Below are positions 33,897-43,027 of a DNA stretch of 64,000 nt, piece by piece. Under the pieces are notes generated by a model that saw only the letters and a program-made list of their open reading frames with translations, made no database searches and had not been told where the DNA came from. Position numbers and translations under genes: made by a program. Each line of letters opens with the position of its first letter. The stretch's first letter is position 1. This stretch comes from Pseudomonas sp. RIT-PI-S (GTDB taxonomy: Bacteria > Pseudomonadota > Gammaproteobacteria > Pseudomonadales > Pseudomonadaceae), in the NCBI RefSeq assembly GCF_025642975.1, contig NZ_JANZKJ010000016.1, forward strand, positions 1-64,000. The letters are read 5' to 3'.

Positions 33897-34110
33897 GGGA
33901 GTCACTCCTGTTCTTTTGGGAAGCCCGTAGCCTGTTGGCCACTGAGTGATAGTAATGTTGCAGCTCCCATGCCAACGTCTCGCTTTGTTTAAACCCTTTT
34001 AAAATCAAAGACTTGTCATAAACATGGTTGTAGTGCCATCGTGCAACATGCAACTTGTGATGTAAATTTGCGTGCAAGTTGCAGGGGCACGAATCGCTTC
34101 GTTTGAATAA

Positions 34111-34137
34111 AAAAAACCCCGCATGAGCGGGGTTTTT
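34111..34137 (-). terminator. Terminator after pnp
   Basis: AAAACCCCGC (34113-34122), ATGA loop, GCGGGGTTTT (34127-34136). On the minus strand it is followed by a run of about eight Ts, 24 bases past the pnp stop codon. It ends the rpsO-pnp transcript. The plus side also has a short T-run. Confidence 0.92.
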
Positions 34138-34160
34138 CACTGCTGCGGCAAGCCGAAAGC

Positions 34161-36266
34161 TTAAACGCCCGATGCTTCCGCTGCCGGAACGTCCTTGATC
34201 GACAGCTTGATGCGGCCGCGGTTGTCCACGTCCATCACCAGAACTTTCACTTCCTGGCCTTCCTTCAGCACATCGGTAACCTTCTCAACGCGCTGGTCGC
34301 TGAGCATGGAGATGTGCACCAGGCCGTCCTTGCCCGGAAGAATGTTCACGAACGCGCCGAAGTCGACGATACGCTCAACCTTACCAACGTAGATCTTGCC
34401 GATCTCGGCTTCAGCGGTGATACCCAGAACGCGCTGGCGAGCGGCTTCGGCGGCTTCTTTGGTTTCGCCGAAGATCTTGATCGAACCGTCGTCTTCGATG
34501 TCGATCGAGGCTTTGGTTTCTTCGCAGATGCTGCGAATGGTGGCACCGCCTTTGCCGATGACGTCGCGGATCTTGTCGGTGTCGATTTTCATCGACAGCA
34601 TGGTCGGTGCGTTGGACGACAGCTCCGAGCGGGACTGCCCGATGATCTGGTTCATCTGGCCGAGGATGTTCAGGCGCGCTTCCAGGGCCTGGCCCAGGGC
34701 GATTTCCATGATCTCTTCGGTGATGCCGTTGATCTTGATGTCCATCTGCAGCGCGGTCACGCCTTTGGCGGTACCCGCTACCTTGAAGTCCATGTCGCCG
34801 AGGTGGTCTTCGTCACCGAGGATGTCGGTCAGGATCGCGAACTTCTCGCCTTCCTTGACCAGGCCCATGGCGATACCGGCTACAGGGGCCTTCATCGGCA
34901 CACCGGCGTCCATCAGCGCCAGGGAGGCACCACAGACCGACGCCATGGAGCTGGAGCCATTGGATTCCGTGATTTCCGAGACCACGCGAATGGTGTACGG
35001 GAATTCGGAATCGCTTGGCAGCATGGCTTGGACCGAACGACGCGCAAGGCGGCCGTGGCCGATTTCACGACGCCCAGCGCCACCCATGCGGCCACACTCG
35101 CCTACCGAGAACGGTGGGAAGTTGTAGTGCAGCATGAAGGGGTCTTTCTTCTCGCCTTCCAGGGTGTCCAGCAACTGTGCGTCGCGAGCGGTACCCAGAG
35201 TAGCTACCACCAGCGCCTGCGTTTCACCGCGGGTGAACAAGGCCGAACCGTGGGTTTTCGGCAGAACGCCGACTTCGATGTTCAGCGGGCGCACGGTGCG
35301 AGTGTCACGGCCGTCGATACGCGGCTTGCCGTTGACGATGTTTTCGCGAACGGTGCGGTATTCGATCTCGCCGAAGATCTCTTTGACTTCACCGGCGGTA
35401 GGTTGGCCTTCCTCACCGGAGAACTTGGCAACGACCTGGTCGCGCAGCTCGCCCAGGCGGGCATAGCGGTCGGCCTTGACGGTGATGGTGTAGGCGTCGG
35501 AAACCGCGGCACCGAATTCGCCACGGATGGCATCGAGCAGCGAAGTGTTCTGTGCCTTGGCGGACCATTCCCAAGTCGGCTTGGCGGCTTCGGCGGCCAG
35601 CTCCTTGACGGCCTGGATGACAACCTGGAACTCGTCGTGGGCGAACAGCACGGCGCCCAGCATCTGGTCTTCGGTCAGCTCTTTGGCTTCCGATTCAACC
35701 ATCAGCACGGCGTCCGAGGTACCGGCAACGACCATGTCCAGGCTCGAAGCCTTCAGTTGCTCATAGGTCGGGTTCAGCAGGTAGCCGGTGCTTTCGTGGA
35801 AGGCAACGCGGGCAGCGCCGATCGGGCCTTCGAACGGAATACCGGAAATGGCCAGGGCGGCCGAGGTGCCGATCATCGCAGCGATGTCCGGATCGGTCTT
35901 CTTGCTGGTGGACACCACGGTGCACACCACCTGGACTTCATTCATGAAGCCTTCGGGGAACAGCGGGCGGATCGGCCGGTCGATCAGGCGCGAGGTCAGG
36001 GTTTCCTTCTCGGAAGGACGACCTTCACGCTTGAAGAAACCGCCAGGGATCTTGCCGGCGGCGTAGGTTTTTTCCTGATAGTGGACCGACAGAGGGAAAA
36101 AGCCCTTGCTTGGATCGGCATGTTTAGCACCAACCACGGTTACCAGCACGGTCACGTCGTTATCGACGGTGACCAGCACGGCGCCGCTGGCTTGACGGGC
36201 GATACGGCCAGTCTCGAGGGTTACGGTCGATTGACCGAATTGAAACTTCTTGATTACCGGGTTCAC
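34161..36266 (-). CDS. pnp: Polyribonucleotide nucleotidyltransferase (PNPase)
   Basis: Phosphorolytic 3'-5' exoribonuclease and degradosome component. 701 residues: two RNase PH domains (about 1-230 and 310-545) joined by a helical domain, then KH (about 555-610; the IGKGGATIRSI loop) and S1 (about 620-690; GKVERIVDFGAFVNILPG). The second RNase PH domain has FTRGETQALV and the phosphate-binding GSSSMASVCG. The start is GTG at 36266 with AGGAAG 5 bases upstream. It follows rpsO by about 264 bases that contain a stable hairpin like the RNase III-processed leader used for pnp autoregulation in E. coli. Confidence 0.97.
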   Translation of the reverse strand: MNPVIKKFQFGQSTVTLETGRIARQASGAVLVTVDNDVTVLVTVVGAKHADPSKGFFPLSVHYQEKTYAAGKIPGGFFKREGRPSEKETLTSRLIDRPIRPLFPEGFMNEVQVVCTVVSTSKKTDPDIAAMIGTSAALAISGIPFEGPIGAARVAFHESTGYLLNPTYEQLKASSLDMVVAGTSDAVLMVESEAKELTEDQMLGAVLFAHDEFQVVIQAVKELAAEAAKPTWEWSAKAQNTSLLDAIRGEFGAAVSDAYTITVKADRYARLGELRDQVVAKFSGEEGQPTAGEVKEIFGEIEYRTVRENIVNGKPRIDGRDTRTVRPLNIEVGVLPKTHGSALFTRGETQALVVATLGTARDAQLLDTLEGEKKDPFMLHYNFPPFSVGECGRMGGAGRREIGHGRLARRSVQAMLPSDSEFPYTIRVVSEITESNGSSSMASVCGASLALMDAGVPMKAPVAGIAMGLVKEGEKFAILTDILGDEDHLGDMDFKVAGTAKGVTALQMDIKINGITEEIMEIALGQALEARLNILGQMNQIIGQSRSELSSNAPTMLSMKIDTDKIRDVIGKGGATIRSICEETKASIDIEDDGSIKIFGETKEAAEAARQRVLGITAEAEIGKIYVGKVERIVDFGAFVNILPGKDGLVHISMLSDQRVEKVTDVLKEGQEVKVLVMDVDNRGRIKLSIKDVPAAEASGV

Positions 36267-36402
36267 GGCTTCCTACCTTCTATTTCACTTGGGGAAATCT
36301 GTACTAGGCCCTGTACCGATGATTTCGTACAAAGCCTCTGAATGTTTGGGCGCCAACGGGATTCGGCCCGTTCTACGTCCGGATAAAACTTGAGGCTGGA
36401 AA

Positions 36403-36437
36403 CCCGCCCCTTCGAGCACTGAGCTCGAGAAGGCGGG
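36403..36437 (-). promoter_or_regulatory. Stable hairpin in the rpsO-pnp spacer
   Basis: Arms 36403-36417 and 36423-36437 pair over 13 of 15 positions around a 5-base loop. On the minus strand it is followed by only three Ts, so it may be a weak rpsO terminator with read-through. It may also be the processing hairpin by which PNPase and RNase III control pnp mRNA, as known in E. coli. About 135 bases separate it from the pnp start. Confidence 0.6.
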
Positions 36438-36530
36438 CCGCCAACCTCATTGAGTCGCACGACGCCGGCGACGATTGCGCGTGAAGCGCGACCGTTGCCG
36501 AGGTCATGCACACCACTGGCCGGGCCGCTA

Positions 36531-36800
36531 TCAGCGACGCAGGCCCAGGCGACCGATCAGGGCGCTGTAACGCGGTGCATCTTTGCCCTTCAGGTAGTCC
36601 AGCAGCTTACGGCGCTGGTTGACCATGCGGATCAGGCCACGACGCGAGTGGTGGTCCTTACCGTTGGCCTTGAAGTGGTCTTGCAGCTTGTTGATGTTGG
36701 CGGTCAGCAGGGCTACCTGCACTTCCGGAGAACCGGTGTCGCCAGCAGCTTGCTGATATTCACCAACGATACGAGCTTTTTCTTCAACGCTGAGTGCCAT
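36531..36800 (-). CDS. rpsO: 30S ribosomal protein S15
   Basis: S15 binds 16S rRNA early in small-subunit assembly. 89 residues, exactly the usual length, with the conserved GSPEVQVALLTANINKLQDHF and DHHSRRGLIRMVNQRRKLLDYL stretches that form the four-helix fold. Placed between truB and pnp, as in most gammaproteobacteria. ATG 36800 is preceded by GGAGA. S15 represses its own translation in several bacteria by binding its leader, but I cannot identify the binding fold by eye in the 110 bases upstream. Confidence 0.98.
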   Translation of the reverse strand: MALSVEEKARIVGEYQQAAGDTGSPEVQVALLTANINKLQDHFKANGKDHHSRRGLIRMVNQRRKLLDYLKGKDAPRYSALIGRLGLRR

Positions 36801-36911
36801 TTGGCTGTCTCCATTTCACGGAACCGCAAAGCGATTCCAATAGGCCAGGGTATAAACCCCGTCGTTTAATAAGAGGAATGACCGCGCCTACTGACAGCCA
36901 CCCTCGTTCGG

Positions 36912-37829
36912 TCATTCAGACCGAATCAGCCGACGCGGCGCAATGCGCCCGTCTTCGCTCACTTCACCGATCCCGATGAAGCGGCCATTGTGATCTTGCA
37001 CCCGCACCATGCCGAAAGCCGGAGCTTCCGGGGCACGAACCGGTTGGCCATGCAACCAGTAAAACGCGCTGTGTTCCGAGAACTGCAGCAGCGGCCAGTC
37101 TTGCAAGCCGCTGTCCGCGGGAAGCAGGAACTGGTCCAGCGCCTCGTTGCCGCCTTCGGCATGCGCCTGCTCGAGGGCTTCGAGGGTGACAGTCTGAGCG
37201 AGCTGGAACGGCCCGGCATGGGTACGCCGCAGTTGAGCTACATAGGCCCCACAGCCAAGCCGCTCGCCGATGTCCTCGACCAGGGTTCGGATATAGGTGC
37301 CTTTGCTGCATTGCACCGCCAGCGTAGCCCGCGTGTCATCCACTGCGAGCAACTCAAGGCTGCCAATAGTAACAGAACGTGCCTCACGCTCCACTACTTC
37401 CCCAGCTCGGGCCAACTTGTACAGCGGCTGCCCGTCGCGCTTGAGCGCCGAGTACATCGGCGGAACCTGCAGGATAGGGCCCCTGAAGCTCGGAAGCACC
37501 GCTTCGATATCGGTACGACCGACGGTGACCGCCCGCTCGAGCAGAACATCGCCCTCGGCATCGGCCGTCGTGGTGGTAACCCCTAACTGCATGACCGTTT
37601 CGTATCCCTTGTCGGAATCGAGCAGGTACTGGGAAAACTTCGTCGCCTCGCCGAAGCACAGCGGTAGCACTCCGGTCGCCAGCGGGTCGAGGCTTCCGGT
37701 ATGCCCTGCCTTTTCCGCGTTAAGCAACCAACGGACCTTTTGCAGCGCCGCATTGGAAGTGAAGCCCTGGGGCTTGTCCAGCAGGATGATGCCGCTGACG
37801 TTCCGGCGGATACGTTTGACCTGTGCCAC
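36912..37829 (-). CDS. truB: tRNA pseudouridine(55) synthase
   Basis: Makes pseudouridine at position 55 in the T-loop of tRNAs and acts as a tRNA folding chaperone. 305 residues with the catalytic aspartate at residue 48 in TGSLDPLATGVLPLC, LLDKPQGFTSN near the N-terminus, and a C-terminal PUA domain. The start is GTG at 37829, preceded by AGGA at about 8 bases and only 3 bases after the rbfA stop, so it is coupled to rbfA. It belongs to the rimP-nusA-infB-rbfA-truB-rpsO-pnp cluster. Confidence 0.97.
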   Translation of the reverse strand: MAQVKRIRRNVSGIILLDKPQGFTSNAALQKVRWLLNAEKAGHTGSLDPLATGVLPLCFGEATKFSQYLLDSDKGYETVMQLGVTTTTADAEGDVLLERAVTVGRTDIEAVLPSFRGPILQVPPMYSALKRDGQPLYKLARAGEVVEREARSVTIGSLELLAVDDTRATLAVQCSKGTYIRTLVEDIGERLGCGAYVAQLRRTHAGPFQLAQTVTLEALEQAHAEGGNEALDQFLLPADSGLQDWPLLQFSEHSAFYWLHGQPVRAPEAPAFGMVRVQDHNGRFIGIGEVSEDGRIAPRRLIRSE

Positions 37830-37832
37830 CGA

Positions 37833-38240
37833 TCAATCCTCGTCCGTGCTGTTCGGCTCGGGCGCCGCTGGCGCGTGCTGGCTGTCCTCGGCGACAGCAC
37901 GTTCGATCAACGCCGACAGATGAGCGCCACGGGCCACGCTTTCGTCATAGTGGAAGTGCAACTGCGGCACGCTGCGCAGTTTCATCTCACGCCCCAGCTG
38001 GGTGCGCAGGAAACTGCCCGCGGCGTTGAGAACCTTGATGCTCTGCGCGACCTGCTCGCCGCCGTCATCCCCCATCACGGTGATATACACCTTGGCGTGG
38101 CCCAAGTCCCGGGTGACATCCACCGCGGTGATCGTGACCAGGCCAACGCGTGGGTCTTTGACTTCGCGGCGGATCAGCTGCGCCAGTTCGCGCTGCATCT
38201 GGTCGCCGATTCGTTGGGTACGGCTATATTCTTTTGCCAT
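37833..38240 (-). CDS. rbfA: Ribosome-binding factor A
   Basis: RbfA binds the 30S precursor near the 5' helix of 16S rRNA and helps late maturation, notably in the cold. 135 residues with a type II KH-like core (MAKEYSRTQRIGDQMQREL through KLRSVPQLHFHYDES) and a variable acidic tail (PEPNSTDED). I chose the ATG at 38240, the canonical MAKEY start. The frame runs on to 38270 without support. It is separated from infB by 135 bases that hold a GC-rich hairpin. Confidence 0.96.
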   Translation of the reverse strand: MAKEYSRTQRIGDQMQRELAQLIRREVKDPRVGLVTITAVDVTRDLGHAKVYITVMGDDGGEQVAQSIKVLNAAGSFLRTQLGREMKLRSVPQLHFHYDESVARGAHLSALIERAVAEDSQHAPAAPEPNSTDED

Positions 38241-38292
38241 GGCAAGACTACCTGTATCGACCACCCGCACCGCAGGTGGCTTGAAAGCGGCA

Positions 38293-38327
38293 AACGCCCG
38301 GCCCGGCGAGAGGCCGAACCGGGCGTT
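38293..38327 (-). promoter_or_regulatory. GC-rich hairpin between infB and rbfA
   Basis: AACGCCCGG (38293-38301) and CCGGGCGTT (38319-38327) are perfect complements, and the 17-base loop can pair further (GCCCGGC with parts of GGCCGAACC). No T-run follows on the minus strand, so full termination is unlikely. An mRNA-processing or partial attenuation role would lower rbfA-truB expression relative to infB. This is inference from structure alone. Confidence 0.45.
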
Positions 38328-38375
38328 GCGTGAGGGAGCGGGTGGCGAACACGCCGACTCCCGACTTGAGACAGC

Positions 38376-40904
38376 TTAGAGCGTACGGGCCACCTGGACT
38401 TTCTCGAACACTTCGATCTTGTCGCCGACCTTGACGTCGTTGTAGCTCTTCACGCCGATACCGCACTCCATGCCGGCGCGCACTTCGGACATGTCGTCCT
38501 TGAAGCGACGCAGCGACTCGAGTTCGCCTTCGAAAATCACCACGTCTTCGCGCAGTACGCGAATCGGGCGATTACGGTGCACGATGCCTTCGAGCACCAT
38601 GCAGCCGGCGATGGCACCGAACTTCGGCGAGCGGAACACGTCACGCACTTCGGCGATACCCAGGATGTTCTCGCGGACATCGCTGCCAAGCATGCCGGTG
38701 AGGGCCTTCTTGACGTCTTCGATGATGTCGTAGATCACGTTGTAGTAACGCATGTCCAGGCCTTCTTGCTCGACGATCTTGCGAGCGCCGGCATCGGCAC
38801 GCACGTTGAAGCCGAACACCACGGCACTGGAGGCGAGCGCCAGGTTGGCATCGCTTTCAGTGATGCCACCCACGCCACCGGCCACGACGCGCACTTGCAC
38901 TTCGTCGTTGCCCAGGCCACCCAGGGCGCCTTGCAGCGCTTCCAGAGAACCACGCACATCGGCCTTGAGCACGATGTTGAGGGTCTTCTTCTCTTCCTGG
39001 CCCATGTTCTCGAAGATGTTTTCCAGCTTGCCAGCGTGAGCACGGGCGAGCTTGACCTCGCGGAACTTGCCTTGACGGAACAGGGCGACTTCACGTGCCT
39101 TCTTCTCGTCAGCCACCACGCTCATTTCGTCGCCAGCATCCGGGGTGCCGTCCAGGCCGAGGATCTCGACTGGGATGGACGGCCCGGCTTCTTTCACGTT
39201 CTTGCCGTTTTCATCGAGCATGGCGCGGATGCGGCCAAAGTTCGAACCGACCAGAACCATGTCGCCCTGGCGCAGGGTACCGTCTTGTACCAGCACCGTT
39301 GCAACCGGCCCACGGCCCTTGTCCAGGCGGGACTCGACCACCACGCCGCGGCCTGGTGCCGCTGGGCTCGCCTTGAGCTCGAGCACTTCAGCCTGAAGCA
39401 GAACGGCTTCGAGCAACTCGTCGACACCGGTACCCATTTTTGCCGAGACCGGAACGAATGGGGTATCGCCGCCCCACTCTTCGGAGGTCACGCCGTGAAC
39501 CGACAGCTCGCTTCGAATGCGGTCCAGGTCTGCCCCGGGCTTGTCGATCTTGTTCACCGCGACAACCAGCGGAACACCCGCAGCCTTGGCGTGCTGAACG
39601 GCTTCGATGGTCTGCGGCATCACGCCGTCGTCCGCGGCCACTACCAGGATGACGATGTCGGTCGCCTTGGCACCACGGGCACGCATGGCGGTAAACGCAG
39701 CGTGGCCCGGGGTGTCGAGGAAGGTGACCATGCCACGGTCGGTTTCCACGTGGTACGCACCGATGTGCTGGGTAATGCCACCGGCTTCGCCCGCGGCGAC
39801 CTTGGCGCGACGGATGTAGTCGAGCAGCGAGGTCTTACCGTGGTCAACGTGACCCATGACGGTAACCACCGGCGCGCGAGCGACGGTTTCGCCTTCATAG
39901 CGAAGCGATTCGGCCAGGGACTCTTCCAACGCGTTGTCGCTGACGAGCTTGACCTTGTGACCGAGCTCTTCGGCAACCAGCTGGGCAGTGTCCTGATCCA
40001 GCACTTGGTTGATGGTCACCGGAGTGCCCAGCTTGAACATGAACTTGACCACTTCAGCGCCCTTGACGGACATCTGCTGGGCAAGGTCGGACACCGTGAT
40101 GGTTTCACCAATCACTACATCACGTACAACCGGGCCGGTCGGGCTCTGGAAGCCATGCATGTTGCGCTTCTTGAGCTTGGACTTGCCACGGCCACCACGA
40201 CGGAAGCTGTCGCTTTCTTCATCGGTGGTACGCGGAGCAGCACGCGGCGTCGGTGCTTTTTCCTTGACGGTGGCGCGGTGCGGCTGGCCCTTGCGTTCGC
40301 CACGACGATCGTCGTCGGTGCTCGCCTTGGGTTTATCCGGACGACGCGCGTCGTCGCGCTTGCGCACTTCGACCGTTTGGGTCGGAACGGCGGGGCGCTC
40401 AGGGGCGGCCACAGGCTCGACGTAGGTGGACGGCGCGGCCACGGGCTCGGCTGCCGAGGCAGGCGCGGCGCTGGTAGCGCCACCAGCTGGAGCTGCCTTA
40501 CGAGCTTCCTCTTCGGCGCGCAGGCGTGCCTGCTCCTCGGATTTTTCCCGTGCGGCGTTCTCAGCGGCACGACGCTCTTCGAGTTCGCGGCGCTGTTCGG
40601 CCTCGATCTCTTCAGGGCTGCGCTTGACGAAGGTCTTCTTCTTACGGACCTCGACGCTGATGGTCTTGCTGCCGGCCACCCGCAATGTGCTGGTGGTCTT
40701 GCGCTGCAGGGTAATCTTGCGGGGTTCTTCCACTTTTGCCTTGTGACTGCTTTTCAGGTGCGCCAACAGCGCTTGTTTTTCGGTATCGGTCACAACCTGG
40801 CCAGCGTCGGTATGCGGCAACCCCGCCTCACGCATCTGTTGCAACAGGCGCTCCACCGGTGCGGCGACCTCTTGGGCCAGTTCTTTCACCGTGACTTGCG
40901 TCAT
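38376..40904 (-). CDS. infB: Translation initiation factor IF-2
   Basis: GTPase that brings initiator fMet-tRNA to the 30S subunit and promotes subunit joining. 842 residues: IF2_N domain at the extreme N-terminus, a long charged, Ala/Glu/Arg-rich linker (about 60-250), a second IF2_N domain (about 265-315), then the G domain with G1 GHVDHGKT at 351-358, DTPGH and NKIDKPGAD, and the C-terminal domains that bind fMet-tRNA. ATG 40904. In E. coli internal starts give shorter forms; I could not confirm one here. It is 26 bases after nusA, and the tRNA-fMet gene that supplies its ligand lies in the same cluster. Confidence 0.98.
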   Translation of the reverse strand: MTQVTVKELAQEVAAPVERLLQQMREAGLPHTDAGQVVTDTEKQALLAHLKSSHKAKVEEPRKITLQRKTTSTLRVAGSKTISVEVRKKKTFVKRSPEEIEAEQRRELEERRAAENAAREKSEEQARLRAEEEARKAAPAGGATSAAPASAAEPVAAPSTYVEPVAAPERPAVPTQTVEVRKRDDARRPDKPKASTDDDRRGERKGQPHRATVKEKAPTPRAAPRTTDEESDSFRRGGRGKSKLKKRNMHGFQSPTGPVVRDVVIGETITVSDLAQQMSVKGAEVVKFMFKLGTPVTINQVLDQDTAQLVAEELGHKVKLVSDNALEESLAESLRYEGETVARAPVVTVMGHVDHGKTSLLDYIRRAKVAAGEAGGITQHIGAYHVETDRGMVTFLDTPGHAAFTAMRARGAKATDIVILVVAADDGVMPQTIEAVQHAKAAGVPLVVAVNKIDKPGADLDRIRSELSVHGVTSEEWGGDTPFVPVSAKMGTGVDELLEAVLLQAEVLELKASPAAPGRGVVVESRLDKGRGPVATVLVQDGTLRQGDMVLVGSNFGRIRAMLDENGKNVKEAGPSIPVEILGLDGTPDAGDEMSVVADEKKAREVALFRQGKFREVKLARAHAGKLENIFENMGQEEKKTLNIVLKADVRGSLEALQGALGGLGNDEVQVRVVAGGVGGITESDANLALASSAVVFGFNVRADAGARKIVEQEGLDMRYYNVIYDIIEDVKKALTGMLGSDVRENILGIAEVRDVFRSPKFGAIAGCMVLEGIVHRNRPIRVLREDVVIFEGELESLRRFKDDMSEVRAGMECGIGVKSYNDVKVGDKIEVFEKVQVARTL

Positions 40905-40930
40905 GCACTTCTCTCCTCAGGCCGCGCCAG

Positions 40931-42412
40931 TTACTCGAACCAATGGGCTCGGGCGGCCATGATCAACTTGCCGGCACGCTCTTGGTCGATGCCGTCGATG
41001 TCGAGCAAATCGTCAATAGACTGCTCGGCCAGGTCTTCGCGGTTAACCACACCGCGTACCGCCAGTTCCTTCGCAAGGTCTGCATCCATACCGTCGAGGG
41101 AAAGCAGGTCTTCAGCCGGTTGGGCGTCGGCAAGCTTCTCCTCGGATGCGATGGCTGCGGTCAACAGGCGATCCTTGGCCCGAGCACGAAGCTCATTGAC
41201 GATCTCTTCATCGAACCCGTCGATGTTGAGCATTTCTTCCAAAGGCACGTAGGCGATTTCTTCCAGGCTGGTGAAACCTTCGTCCACCAGCACCTGGGCA
41301 AGCTCTTCGTCGACTTCGAGTTGCTCGACGAAATTGCGCAGGATGTCGCCGGTTTCGGCCTGTTGTTTAGCCTGGATATCCGACTCGGTCATGACGTTGA
41401 GCGTCCAGCCCGTCAGCTGGCTGGCCAGGCGAACGTTCTGCCCGCCGCGGCCGATGGCCTGGGCGAGATTGTCAGCCGCAACGGCGATATCCATGGCATG
41501 CGCGTCTTCATCAACGATGATTGCCGCGACTTCCGCCGGGGACATCGCATTGATGACGAACTGTGCAGGGTTGTCATCCCACAGGACGATATCCACGCGC
41601 TCGCCACCCAATTCACCGGACACCGCTTGTACGCGGGAACCGCGCATACCGATGCAAGCGCCCTGAGGGTCGATGCGTTTGTCCTTGGAGCGAACGGCAA
41701 TTTTTGCTCGAGAGCCTGGATCACGCGAAGCGCCCATGACTTCGATCAGCCCTTCGGCGATTTCTGGCACTTCGATGCGGAACAGCTCAATGAGCATTTC
41801 CGGCGCCGTACGAGACAGGATCAACTGCGGCCCGCGGTTTTCACTGCGGATTTCCTTGAGCAGCGCACGAACGCGCACGCCGACCCGGAAGGTTTCGCGA
41901 GAGATGATGTCTTCACGCGCCAGCAATGCCTCGGCATTGTTGCCAAGGTCTACGATCACGTTGTCGCGGGTAACTTTCTTTACGGTGCCGGAGATGATCT
42001 CCCCGACTTTTTCACGGTAAGCATCGACAACCTGAGCACGTTCGGCTTCGCGCACTTTCTGCACGATTACCTGCTTGGCGGTTTGTGCTGCGATGCGGCC
42101 GAATTCGATCGAGTCGATCTTCTCTTCGATGATGTCGCCGGCGACGGAATCGGGCTTGCGCGCCTGAGCCTGGTCAACGGCCAGCTGGATGGCAGGGTCA
42201 TCGAAGTTTTCGTCCTCGACAACGGTCCAGCGCCGGAAGGTTTCGTAGTTCCCGGTATGGCGGTTGATTTCCACCCGCAGATCCACTTCGTCCTCGAACC
42301 GCTTTTTAGTCGCGGTAGCCAGGGCGATTTCCAGCGCTTCAAATATTACGCCCGCCGGCACGCCTTTTTCATTGGATACCGATTCAACAACCAGCAGTAC
42401 TTCTTTACTCAT
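40931..42412 (-). CDS. nusA: Transcription termination/antitermination factor NusA
   Basis: NusA binds RNA polymerase and modulates pausing, termination and antitermination. 493 residues: N-terminal polymerase-binding domain (about 1-125), S1 domain (about 135-200), two KH domains (about 230-345; the CIGMRGSRVQAVSGEL and AIGRGGQNVRLASQL loops), and two acidic C-terminal repeats with LNIDGFDEE and LSLDGMDAD-type helix-hairpin-helix motifs. I chose the ATG at 42412 (MSKEVLLVVESV). The upstream codons in the longer frame have no counterpart. It lies 59 bases after rimP. Confidence 0.97.
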   Translation of the reverse strand: MSKEVLLVVESVSNEKGVPAGVIFEALEIALATATKKRFEDEVDLRVEINRHTGNYETFRRWTVVEDENFDDPAIQLAVDQAQARKPDSVAGDIIEEKIDSIEFGRIAAQTAKQVIVQKVREAERAQVVDAYREKVGEIISGTVKKVTRDNVIVDLGNNAEALLAREDIISRETFRVGVRVRALLKEIRSENRGPQLILSRTAPEMLIELFRIEVPEIAEGLIEVMGASRDPGSRAKIAVRSKDKRIDPQGACIGMRGSRVQAVSGELGGERVDIVLWDDNPAQFVINAMSPAEVAAIIVDEDAHAMDIAVAADNLAQAIGRGGQNVRLASQLTGWTLNVMTESDIQAKQQAETGDILRNFVEQLEVDEELAQVLVDEGFTSLEEIAYVPLEEMLNIDGFDEEIVNELRARAKDRLLTAAIASEEKLADAQPAEDLLSLDGMDADLAKELAVRGVVNREDLAEQSIDDLLDIDGIDQERAGKLIMAARAHWFE

Positions 42413-42471
42413 CGTACGCCTCGCCTTTCGCAAGCCTTTGGATCCGCTATTCGCGCGGAACCCGAAACGTC

Positions 42472-42930
42472 TCAGTCAAAACTGGGAATAATGTTTGCTT
42501 TATCGATTGAATCGATCGGCAACAAGAATTCATGGTCATCGACCTGGACCACCACATCCTGTTCTTCCACACCGCGAAGCAGGCCCTGAAAATTGCGCCG
42601 GCCTTCAAAGGGCGTGCGCAACTTGATTTTCACCTGGTCGCCAGCGTGGGCAGCGAACTGCTCAAGCGTGAACAACGGGCGATCCATGCCTGGGGAGGAA
42701 ACTTCAAGGGTGTACTCCACGGCAATAGGGTCTTCAACATCGAGCACCCCACTGACCTGCCGGCTGACGATCTCGCAGTCGTCTACCAGTACCCCGCCTT
42801 CCTTATCGATAAAAATACGCAGCAGTGAGTGGCGGCCCTGGGATATGTACTCTATACCCCAACATTGATAGCCAAGCGCCTCGACCACTGGGGCCAGTAA
42901 GGCCTGCAACTGTTCTAGCTTGCTCGACAC
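42472..42930 (-). CDS. rimP: Ribosome maturation factor RimP
   Basis: RimP is needed for 30S subunit maturation. 152 residues in two domains: the N-terminal alpha/beta domain (to about residue 85; CWGIEYISQGRHSLLRIFIDKEGG and VEDPIAVEYTLEVSSPGMDRPL) and the C-terminal SH3-like barrel. I placed the start at the GTG at 42930 because AGGGGG lies about 6 bases upstream and the product then has the family length; ATG codons further upstream lie in the structured leader. It heads rimP-nusA-infB, and the leader has an attenuator-like fold. Confidence 0.95.
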   Translation of the reverse strand: MSSKLEQLQALLAPVVEALGYQCWGIEYISQGRHSLLRIFIDKEGGVLVDDCEIVSRQVSGVLDVEDPIAVEYTLEVSSPGMDRPLFTLEQFAAHAGDQVKIKLRTPFEGRRNFQGLLRGVEEQDVVVQVDDHEFLLPIDSIDKANIIPSFD

Positions 42931-42957
42931 CTGAACCCCCTCGTGCATGCTGTGCAA

Positions 42958-43010
42958 ATAAAAAATGGGCGAAACGCCCACCCTGGAAACGTCGCCGGAA
43001 GGCGACGTCA
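42958..43010 (-). promoter_or_regulatory. rimP leader: hairpin followed by an intrinsic-terminator fold
   Basis: On the minus strand, reading toward rimP, there is first an 8-bp stem (43001-43008 with 42989-42996, four-base loop) and then a 6-bp stem (42975-42980 with 42966-42971) followed by a T-run. The second is a Rho-independent terminator placed about 30 bases before the rimP start, the arrangement expected of a cis-acting attenuator. A conserved rimP-leader motif with such a terminator has been reported for Pseudomonas. What the leader senses is not known to me. Confidence 0.8.
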
Positions 43011-43027
43011 TGTGCTGATCAGCTAAC

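Noticed and set aside
34314..36341. 675-codon open frame on the plus strand
   Set aside because: It lies opposite pnp across almost its whole length, has no family features and starts inside the pnp S1 region.
38577..41252. 891-codon open frame on the plus strand
   Set aside because: It is antisense to infB and nusA, whose domains are intact; it has no recognisable domain and is rich in His, Gln and Arg. Long antisense frames are expected in GC-rich coding DNA.
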